64,000 nucleotides of DNA, from contig OZ022351.1 of assembly GCA_963989245.1 (NCBI GenBank), positions 12,002,412-12,066,411 of the forward strand, written 5' to 3'. The DNA is from Nansenia antarctica. Its lineage: Eukaryota; Chordata; Actinopteri; Argentiniformes; Microstomatidae. Both the position numbers and the translations under genes were made by a program. Of the stretch, positions 1 through 8,558 are shown in pieces (positions within the stretch are counted from its first letter, which is position 1; each line of letters starts with the position of its first letter). The notes below the pieces were generated by a model. That model saw only the letters and a list, made by a program, of their open reading frames with translations, was not told the DNA's origin and searched no databases.

Positions 1-758
1 GCAGATGGACCGATCTGCTGAGGCATATAGGTAAACATCACCCTTCTCCTCCTGAAGGTCGTATTTCAGTGTGTTCAGGGCTGAGGAGGGTGAGTGGCCA
101 CTCTCAAAGAGCTTCTCCAGTTTCTCCACCGTTTCTTTTGCTACATCGCGCTGCTGTAAGGCCTCGGCACAAGTAAGGCGGTGGTTGTGGGTGTTTTTTA
201 TGGTGACATGGAAAAACAACCCCTCTTGGTTGTGGCAATCAACAGATCTACAAAATATGGAACGGAAACATGAGCATGTAACCTCGATTAAACTGTATGT
301 CATGTATATTAATCTCAAAATGATTGTTCCGTTACAGAACAAACCTGGACTTTCGGTTTCGAGAGCGAATGCTTTTTTTAAGCACAAGGTAGAGCCCAGC
401 TGGACAGTTTGTGTTTTTCTTTGTCTGACTTGTGTGCCATGTGTTGTGTTGGCATCTTAAGTCCACCTTTGAACATAGAAATTCTTAATTAAAGGTCTTA
501 CCACTTTAACAATTATAAAAACAAGAAAAATTACTTGAATGATCTTACTCTGTAGCTGTTGCGCCGTGCACATTCCTGAGTAGCAGGATACGTTTTGTCC
601 ACTCTCATGGTCATCTGTGATGACCGTTGGAAGTCCTCCAGCCATGTCTCTACCTCCTCCCTGGTGCTGAGTTGGAGCTTTAAAGAGGCCGTGAAACCTC
701 CCCGCTCCAGTGGAGTATATGAGCAGATATTATGGCAGTACCCCTCAGGGACAAGTTG
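1..758 (-). CDS. N-terminal exons of a SWIM-zinc-finger/MULE-like protein gene (partial)
   Basis: Two minus-strand exons are visible. The first spans 758-549, with an AG acceptor before it and donor AGA|GTAAGA after it. The second spans 223 to the left edge. Both are open and the junction is phase 0. Exon 1 encodes a segment with REEVETWLEDFQ; exon 2 encodes HNHRLTCAEALQQRDV, then FESGHSPSSALNTLKYDL and YASADRSIC. From memory of the family, this order matches the N-terminal half of uncharacterised teleost and invertebrate proteins that carry a MULE-type transposase core followed by a SWIM zinc finger. The exon before 758 and the start codon are not identified. The gene continues off the left edge. 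It is complementary to, not overlapping with, the C-terminal part at 5220-8503, which lies on the same strand but in the wrong order. Function is unknown; such genes are probably transposon-derived. Confidence 0.6.
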
Positions 759-895
759 CTGTTTAAACACATTAAATGTAAGGTTAGTAAATCAACCATC
801 ACAAACCAACAAAGACAAATATGTAGGTACATAACTGTAAAAGTGCATTTTGCATAATAAGTCCCCTTTAAAATTTGAGTGGGGCATGTAACACC

Positions 896-1090
896 CTATG
901 ATGTAATAATTTCCTGATAATGTAATAACACCTGATAATGTAATAAAATGTCCACTTAACTCCATCGAAAATGTAATAAAACCCAATAATGTAATAATTG
1001 ACCAATAATGTAATAAAATAACCTGACTGATATTGTAATAATTTTTTTACTGATAATGTAATACTTGACAGATAATGTAATACTATGTTC
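896..1090. repeat. Degenerate tandem repeat, motif around GATAATGTAATA
   Basis: About ten copies of ATAATGTAATAA or close variants occur in roughly 190 bp, at irregular spacing of about 13-28 bases. The spacers are not conserved. It is AT-rich and has no convincing coding potential. Confidence 0.7.
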
Positions 1091-1127
1091 ATTTTCAATC
1101 CAGAGTTCTACATTTATTTATTTTTTT

Positions 1128-1428
1128 AATCTAAGACTGTTGTATACACTGGATTTAAGAATCTAGAATCTACTATTACTAGTACTACTTCCGCACCCAC
1201 TGTACATATGCATTCATTCATTCAACACCTACATACACACTTACATGACACCTGACACAAACATAGGCCTACATATCCCCTCATAAATTGTTATTATATC
1301 ACTTTCATCATCTTCCTCTGCACATATGCAAGTCTGTCATTTAACCCAGTAGTCATTCTGTTATTTCAAATCCAGTGTAAATAAGATTCTTAGATTCTTA
1401 AATCCAGTGTATACAACAGTCTTAGATT
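1128..1428. mobile_element. Inverted-repeat element, possible MITE
   Basis: A sequence of about 44 bp at 1128-1172 (beginning AATCTAAGACTGTTGTATAC) recurs in reverse complement at 1385-1428, with about one indel. The arms enclose some 210 bp of AT-rich non-coding DNA. This fits a miniature inverted-repeat element, but no clean target-site duplication could be seen, so the family is unassigned. Confidence 0.5.
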
Positions 1429-2586
1429 CTTAAAAAACAAAATGTGCCCACATGCTGGCTCACTGAAATGGCTGGAACAGACATACACCCACTAAATAAA
1501 CCGTCTGGACCATAGTTCATTTGATCAGTTACACCTGTATTTGGACTGTAAAATGGCTGTTGATATGGGTAGAGGCTAGATCCGATCAACACAACGGACA
1601 CCTAACCCTAACCATTCGATACCTGTGCCTAAACTTAACCGTCCAAACTAAGCCTAACCTCAAGATGCTCCGGTATCCCCAAGTCATCCTGCTTTCCACA
1701 AATATGACACCACTTAATGTTCATGGCTGCCTCGATCTTTTCCCTCTCTCGCTCGTCTTTTCCCTCGCTCACTTCTCCTTCAGTAGTCTACCTTAATTGA
1801 TACAAAATGTAAAATGTTAGACATGTTAGAAGGGTGGGGAACAATGAGACTGTTACACTTAGAATGTGTTTTTGAGATTAGATTGCAAGTGGACAGCGAG
1901 AAACATTGCTGTTTAAACTTGTAATATGCGTCTCCAAAAAAGTGTTCCACTGACCACCTCTGTCCACGTGTGTCCAGATGTCATTGACAGTTCAGCCAAG
2001 TTCCTCAGCGTAGATAACAATATATATATATATATATATTAGATAGAAAGGATAACGTACACACGACTGCTCGCATCGGTTAACATTCCGGAAAGAGGAA
2101 GATTTATTTGGCGCTCTAACATTTATAGACATGAACGTAGCGTGAGTATGCAAATGAGATCAACAGTCCACGTCAACAACGTGAACGTGACATGTTTCTT
2201 TATGACTTCTAACACTGTAGCTGATCTGCTTGAATATAATCTAAGAGAGTTCAAGTTTAAACAACTCCTAAAGTTCTGAAATGTTCCTGAAATGTACTGC
2301 TCCTTTGATACTGTATTTCCCCTGTGTGGTTGCTTATGCAGTAATATGGTTTGTGATAGCTGGTTAATATCAGAATAAAACGTGCAGACTGCAGAATGAG
2401 TGTTTCTGGTTTATTTTATGAAGCTGTGTATTTTTACACTGTGTTGCCCAGTCAATAAACATGTTTCCTTATGACTTCTAACTTCTCTGGGCGTGCTTTT
2501 CAACCCGTTCACACGCCGCATGCTAGCGTTTACGTTAGCCCAAGCTATAGCTTATAGCAAGGAGTCTGGCTTTAGATGGTAGACTC
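1429..2586. other. Intergenic DNA, no gene recognised
   Basis: No conserved coding exon was recognised on either strand. There is a short (TA)n run near 2021-2040. A direct repeat around TTATGACTTCTAAC occurs near 2197 and 2468, about 270 bp apart; it could be the remains of an insertion but is too short to classify. Confidence 0.5.
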
Positions 2587-2702
2587 GCCAGCCAATGAGG
2601 GGGCAATGAGGGAGTGCTTCGCCAACCAATCAGGTAGCGTTATTGCCAGCCAATGAGGGGGCAATGAGGGAGTGCTTCGCCAACCAATCAGGTAGCGGTA
2701 TA
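2587..2702. repeat. Two tandem 58-bp units carrying CCAAT boxes
   Basis: Units 2587-2644 and 2645-2702 are near-identical. Each contains GCCAATGAGG and ACCAATCAGG, giving four forward CCAAT pentamers in 116 bp, all on the plus strand. A separate 26-bp unit starting ACCATCCTGGGTTTCGC is duplicated directly downstream (2718 and 2744). Confidence 0.8.
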
Positions 2703-2890
2703 GCCCTGCCACCCCCTACCATCCTGGGTTTCGCAAATTCGCCACCATCCTGGGTTTCGCAAATTCGCCACCCGGACGCGTCCTAACGATTCCCACCCGA
2801 GTTGGGGTAGACCTCGCCCCTCCGCCACGCCCCCAGCGGGCTCGACTCGCCGCCCCGCCCCGCAGGCTGCATCCCTATGGAAACGGCATA
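2703..2890. promoter_or_regulatory. CpG- and GC-box-rich promoter-like block
   Basis: This stretch is much more GC- and CpG-rich than its AT-rich surroundings. It contains GC-box-like strings (CCACGCCCCC, CCCCGCCCC) just downstream of the four CCAAT boxes. CCAAT plus GC boxes is a classic TATA-less vertebrate promoter arrangement. No first exon can be assigned on either strand, so promoter activity is an inference. It could serve the minus-strand gene at 1-758 or an unseen transcript. Confidence 0.4.
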
Positions 2891-3310
2891 CATTTTCGCG
2901 GACTGCGTGGCTATTTTAAACATTACTGTTTCAATCAACCACGTAATATTTCACTGTAGCGTACTCCTAATGTCCACCATATACTTGAAACACAAATCAG
3001 ACATTTATTCTCTCGTTAGCCTATGCTAACGCGAATAAATTGCTAAAATAATAGCATCCACAACACAAAGTTTTTGTTGGTTTCGCCAGCAAGGCTCCTC
3101 TGTCTGGGGACTGGGGCTGATTAACACTTAAGGGGGGAGTCTTGAAGCTACAGCAATGAATAAGACGCAGGCTACTAGACTAGGCCTACTGACATTTTTA
3201 ACCTTGCATGAACATTATCAATAATACCAAAAGCAAAATATTATCTTAAGCATTGTAAGCATGTGCCATCTCTAAAGGACCGTAGGCAGGAAGCTGCAGT
3301 TTCTTTACTA
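2891..3310. other. Intergenic DNA, no feature recognised
   Basis: Mixed-composition DNA with no conserved coding exon, RNA gene or clear repeat that I can recognise. Confidence 0.4.
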
Positions 3311-4340
3311 AAAGAGATCAATCAATCAATCTAAGCTTTATTTGTATAGCACATTTCATACCCAGAGGCAACACAATGCGCTTTACAGAGAACAAGGGAT
3401 GCGGGTCCCACCCCTACATATTCCAGAAGTTTCACCAGGGGGCCAGAAAAGTGAGCTGTAAAAAATTATTCCCTGACCTCTCTTAACGAGACGATCGAAC
3501 AAGCTCTTGGAGCTTATGTCTAAAAGCTTGTGTCTAACAGTAGCATTTAAAGAGCGATAAGTTACATTAAATTACAATCTCAGAGCAAAAGAGCTAAAAA
3601 CATCACAGGAGAGACATGGCAAATGTGCGTCCATGAGTGTGAGTCCATCCCACCAGCTAAGCAGTTTTTGAGTCGATTAAAGTTTCATTTAAACCACCAC
3701 AGACCCCCAACCCCAACCATTCAGAATGCCCCTATCCATCCTATATGATGGGTTATAATAAGCCAGTCAGACCCCCCTCCCCCATTCTGTTTGAGCTCAG
3801 ATATCAACAGCAAGCAAGCCCACTTCTTCAATAGGACTGTGTGGCTTACTGTCATCTTTGTCAAAGTGTAATTGTCAGTCATTATATTATAACTCCATTC
3901 AAAAACACAGTATATGTACCAAGACATATACCGGCATGCACACAGTCATATAGTGCATGTCCAGACATGTGTAAAGCAGACAGTGATAAAATAGATGCTA
4001 TATAGCCTAGGGCTGCGCTACTACACTAACATCACACAGTGAGAAATAAGAAAACACTGGAAAACAAAGTAAAATATGAGAGCATCAAGCACATAAAGCT
4101 GTGTGGTAAAGTCAGTGTTTAAAGGTCTTATTTCAAAACGTCCATAGTTTCAGACATTCTCAAGTCCTGTGTGTGAGCCGCCCTTCTGGTCATTGTGAAG
4201 ACACGTGCTGCAGAATTTTGAATTAGTTGGAGTTGACTATAACTTTTAAAATCACTTTTTTTGGAAGACCAGACCAGACAGGAGAGCTTTACAATTGTCA
4301 AACCTGCCAGTAAAGCATGCATTAGTCTTTCAGTATCAAT
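3311..4340. repeat. Teleost interspersed-repeat-derived region
   Basis: Near 3335-3390 lies a string of the type CTTTATTTGTATAGCACATT followed by GCGCTTTACAGAG, seen in many fish genomes as part of dispersed repeats. Around 4195-4330, the stretch with CGTGCTGCAGAATTTTGAAT and the TTTGGAAGACCAGA region also resembles repeat consensus known from fish. No intact protein is encoded. The assignment rests on recalled patterns, not a database match. Confidence 0.4.
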
Positions 4341-4992
4341 GAAAAGGAATATTGGAAAGGAAAAGTTTTACCTAACAATATTTCCAAGGTGATAAAATGA
4401 GGTCCTTGTCGTATTCGTTAAAATTCTTGCCTGGCATTCTGTGTTTTTAAGTGAATCGACAAGGTAGCCACCTGCTAATCAAATGTGTTAATTTGACCAG
4501 TTAGTTTTGAAATGTTACATTAGCAGAAGGTAGGCTTACAAGCCAACATCAGAGATTGACAGTGGTTGGGGTGTAAGCGAATGCATTGTGTAGACAACAC
4601 ACAATTCACAGGCAAGTAGATCAATCATATCCTCTGGCTCATAAAGTGCAACAGTTGTTCAGTTCAGTTGTTCTGCCTATGTATCCTCTTGAGGATAAAA
4701 CATGTGAGATCAGGTTTTGTATAGATTTGTAAAAATGAACATTAGAACCTGAAATGAACTGATTGAAAAGAACCGATTGATATGAACTGATTGAAAAGGG
4801 CCTATTGATATGAACAGATTGAAGTGAACAGATTGAAAATAGCAGGCCTATTAAATACAATGGCAGTCAAAACTGTCCTTTTGAGCCGTCTTTGGGTCTT
4901 CAATATATACAAAGGGGTAGAGGAACACCAAAATATTATGTCCTGCCTCGAAGGAACGATGAGAGAGGGGCACTGTAATCCACTGTGTCGCG
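4341..4992. other. Intergenic DNA with degenerate GAACTGATTGAAAA repeats
   Basis: Nothing coding is recognised. Between about 4749 and 4838 there are five or so degenerate copies of a roughly 20-bp motif, (GAT)ATGAACTGATTGAAAAG. The 3' end (about 4963-4992) is a diverged copy of the 40-bp minisatellite that follows. Confidence 0.5.
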
Positions 4993-5215
4993 CCTCTGTA
5001 GTGGATGAGGGGCAGTGTACGGTAGTGTCCTGCCTCTGTAGTGGATGAGGGGCACTGTACGGTAGCGTCCTGCCTCTGTAGTGGATGAGGGGCACTGTAC
5101 GGTAGCGTCCTGCCTCTGTAGTGGATGAGGGGCACTGTACGGTAGCGTCCTGCCTCTGTAGTGGATGAGGGGCACTGTACGGTAGCGTCCTGCCTCTGTA
5201 GTGGATGAGGGGCAG
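4993..5215. repeat. 40-bp minisatellite, about 5.5 copies
   Basis: Units beginning GTGGATGAGGGGCACTGTAC recur at 5001, 5041, 5081, 5121, 5161 and 5201 (the last partial). A more diverged copy lies just upstream. The central units are identical and the edge units carry substitutions. The array ends 4 bp from the stop codon (5220-5222) of the minus-strand SWIM gene, so it would be the start of that gene's 3' untranslated region. The unit length is not a multiple of three and long reading frames through it are by-products. Confidence 0.9.
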
Positions 5216-6759
5216 TTCCTCAGTGCTTTTTGGCCAGGCTGGTGTTTGAGGCCACTGCAGAAGTCAAGTTGTGCCGCTTGACTGGTCGCCCAGCAGACAA
5301 GCGCCTTTTTGAGCCGCAGCTCTGCTTCCTCCGTGCCACAGCTGTGGGCTGGCAGCCAATCATTGGGCCTGGCCGTTTGGCGGCCCGCCTCAAAGTGACT
5401 GCCCGTCTGCTGGTCAGAGTACTGCTCCTTCCAAAGGTGTGGACAGCTGACAGTAGTGCAGCTGGGTTGTTCTTCAGCAGCTGATGCTGTTTGGCCATCT
5501 TCACCAACCCAGCGAAGAAGAGGGGATCCTTTTGGCCTCTTCTTTTCAGATCCTCCATCATGTTTTCCACGATGGAGGCACCACCAGAATCTGTGATATC
5601 CAAGAAGAAAATAGGTTTGAATTAATTTACATACAGTGAAGGAACAGTTCTAAAAATGTCCATTATCCGCAATGCTATCCCAATCTCAGCAGAATCGTTG
5701 AATACTACAGTGCTCTGTCTGTATGGCAGTCACACTGAACCACATTCACCACTATTAACAAACACTGTTAACAATGATGATGATACAGGATGATACGGAC
5801 CAGGCAGAGGAACATGTACTTCAGGGTCCTCTTCCATTGGACCAAAAGAATCTCCCTCATCAGCAGGACATTCACGTCTGCACACACTGCTTTTAAAAAG
5901 GTGCATAAGTATTACTGTCTGTCCCACCCACATGATTGATTATGATTTTTATTTTTTATTTTTTTTAATCGTTTCCAAAAACATTTTATTCATTTCTGAG
6001 GTGAGGGTTCAACACAAAGAATACCCAACACACATGATTGAGCGGATTTGCCCCCCCCCCCCCACACACACACCGTTTAACAAGGACACCTGTTTCCTCA
6101 AAAGCAGGGTTCCGTTGTCCAGCAGTCCCCTCTGCACCTCCGCTCTCTGGGGGAACATCCTGGTCTGGACCTCCTGCAGCTTCACACAGAATGGCAAACA
6201 AACTATATGGTGCACTACTAGGGAACACAGAGCAAACACAGCTGTAGTCGAAAATGTATTCTTCTACTAGAACCTGTTGCTACTTTGACACAGTGTATTG
6301 TGTGACCTAACCTGACTGTGATCACCTACCCAGGAGTGACTGATGTGGCGTTCCCTCCAGCAGACTGAACTGTCTCAGAGGTTGGAAGAAGTCCACAGAT
6401 ACGGTTGCTTGAAAATACAAAAACAATGTTGAGATGAGCAAGTCTAATAGACTACAGTAGATTGTACCATGGTCTTTGCGATGATAGCACTCCAAGCATA
6501 AGAATTGTTATAATTCTTAATGCCTGTTGCTAGGCACGTTGTTTGGGTTACGTAAACATAGCAAAGCACAAATAATTTATATTTTACTGTAGGAGTATTT
6601 CTTTGTTTTTGGTAGGCAACTGTGTTATTAGGGCAGTAATTAGCTAAGGTTCTTTGCCTCCACGATCGCGCATTAGTACTGTCCAATGCCTGCCTGCCTG
6701 CGTACCCGCTGACATCTTCATACAAATAATCTAGTACTAGTCCTTCCTTGTCCCCCTTC

Positions 6760-6960
6760 TCCTTTTTACCCTCTTCTTCACCTCTTCACTAGCTGATGTG
6801 TGGTGAGCTGTAGTGTGCACAAGCTGCAGCCTAAGCATCACCCAGGTGGGCGCTACACATTGGTTGTGATGTGGTGTGCCCCTTCTTCCTCTCCCACTGC
6901 ACTTTGAGCATTGTTTGATGGAAAAGGGCTCTATAAATGCAATAAATTATTATTATTTTA
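6760..6960 (+). repeat. SINE/LINE-tail-like dispersed repeat in an intron
   Basis: The stretch ends with GGGCTCTATAAATGCAATAA followed by TTATTATTATTTT, the form of 3' tail common to fish SINE and LINE families (a core, then AAGCGCTATATAAATG-like sequence and an AT-rich short repeat). It lies within the intron between SWIM-gene exons 3 and 4. Confidence 0.5.
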
Positions 6961-7267
6961 TCATTATAAATCATAAAAACCCCAAATTACCTCCTGATGT
7001 GAGCTTCAGAAGCTCAGCTTTCTGCTCAGCAGTAGTGGGAATGTAATTGTTGGACAAGCAGTGGTAGTGTTGCACCACTGCTTCTTGGTGCCTGCATGGT
7101 GCCCCTGTCTGTCCAGCTGGACAGGTGCACAGCTCAGACTCCATGTCCACCTCATACATTGCTGTCGACCCCTTGACCTTGAACAGCTTCTCCTCAATCT
7201 GTCAGACATTAAGAAAGAGAAGATTCTGTTTAAACACTAACTCAGTGTTGAAAGTTTCTGTGAATCT

Positions 7268-7269
7268 AA

Positions 7270-7358
<89 letters not shown>
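7268..7358. repeat. (AGT)n trinucleotide microsatellite
   Basis: Roughly 30 uninterrupted AGT/TAG triplets lie within the intron between SWIM-gene exons 2 and 3, 13 bp from the exon 2 donor. Reading frames of poly-Val or poly-Thr through it are artefacts. Confidence 0.95.
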
Positions 7359-8558
7359 TTTAAAACTGTTACCTGCTGAATGTCGCTGGCTTCAATGCTG
7401 CTGTCATGAGCCAAGAAGCGGGAACGCTGGAAAGCCTCTCTGTGGCCAAGGGCAACATCAGTGATGCGGGCTACATAGTATGTCTCCAGCCGGGAGGTGA
7501 GCATATCAAAGAGCTGCGGAGGGTTGAACGCTTTGGTCCTCAGCATGATCTTGTCTTTGCCGCCTCCACAAAGTTATTTGTGTCGTTCCCTCGAGTACGC
7601 AGCTCCACTCTGAAGCTCAGCGCCCAGTCTTCCCTCCTGTTGTACAGCCGCTCCAGGTAGACCAGGTCTTTACGGTACCTGGAATGGATTACAAGACAAA
7701 AAGTGTATTACATTAACTATAGAGGTGCATCTCCTTCTGTATGTATGCAATGTTACAGGCATGAAATGTGTGAAATTACCATTTGTCAACTAAGTATCTT
7801 CACTATTGTAAAGCTAACTGTCTCTAAACTCCACACTAACCTGACAGCAACTGGATTTTCCCTGGCCTGCCTGTACAGCCTGTCTACCTCAGAGACCTCC
7901 CTGCTGTACAACATGTCCCTGATGAAGGCAAAGAGGGTTTGCCTGTCTCCCTTCTCCACATCACTCTCCTTACTCCACAGCCACCTCCAGGTAGCTTGGA
8001 GGAGGTGGAAGGAGCAGAGCAGCAGTGTAGCCTCAGGAAATGCCTGCTTTAGAGCTCCCCTCTCTGCACTGGAGTCATCTGTCAGGAACACGCCAGGTCC
8101 TGCCTGTCCTTTCCCTGCAAAGCCTTCCCTTCCAATGAGCCCTTTCAGCAGCTCCAGCCCCTCAAAGATTGTACCTTTGTCCTCCGCTTGAGTGATGATG
8201 ATCCCAAGGGGAAGGCCACCTGCACATGTGTGTGTGAGGAGGAGGAAGACCCGGCAGTTCTCTCTGTCCATGTTCCCAGAGGAGTCGATGAAGCAGAGCT
8301 CCCCACTGTGCTTGTTGGTGTGAAGGCGTTTCATCAGTGGGGAGCATATCGCGATGAGAGGAGCTCCAGCAGAGGAAGTGGTCATCCTGGCACACACTTC
8401 TCCACACTTGGTGTTGTACTCCACCACCTGTCGTTCCAGAGCTTCCAGCATAGAAGGGCCTTGCTGTGCACCATACTCTCCCCTGCACACCTTTTGGAAG
8501 AGTCTGAACAAAAAAATGTTAGCCAATAAAGTTATAATATGCATGCTGTATATCCTAG

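Larger units (their letters stand above)
5220..8503 (-). pseudogene. SWIM-zinc-finger/MULE-transposase-like gene, C-terminal seven exons, one frameshift
   Basis: Minus-strand exons: 8503-7841, 7678-7373, 7198-6991, 6407-6330, 6173-6074, 5886-5801 and 5590-5220 (stop TGA 5222-5220). All have AG/GT borders and their phases match in series. The first encodes LFQKVCRGEYG, then a MULE/transposase-like core with SGELCFIDSSGNMD, GVFLTDDSSAERGALKQAF and LLLCSFHLLQATWRW. The third carries a SWIM zinc finger, CTCPAGQTGAPCRH (CxCx7CxH). The last encodes MIGCQPTAVARR and RRLSAGRPVKRH, a basic tail typical of the family. In exon 2, after NNFVEAA near 7553, one base is missing and the frame shifts before MLRTKAFNPPQLFDM. 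N-terminal exons are not found to the right, where an INPP5E-like exon begins 56 bp away on the opposite strand. The gene is transposon-derived and of unknown role; a broken or mis-assembled copy is likely. Exons 5 and 6 are less certain than the rest. Confidence 0.7.

Noticed and set aside
4128..4322. Minus-strand frame with LQLIQNSAARVF resembling a LINE reverse-transcriptase tail
   Set aside because: Only about a dozen residues match and the surrounding DNA looks like a different dispersed repeat; left as repeat-derived.
4802..5175. Overlapping minus-strand frames with repeated HYRGRTLPY-type peptides
   Set aside because: Generated by the 40-bp minisatellite, whose period is not a multiple of three.
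5220..5484. Plus-strand frame over the SWIM-gene last exon
   Set aside because: Antisense to a well-supported family-matching exon with correct acceptor and phase.
7125..7546. Poly-Val and poly-Thr containing frames
   Set aside because: Products of the (AGT)n microsatellite in an intron.
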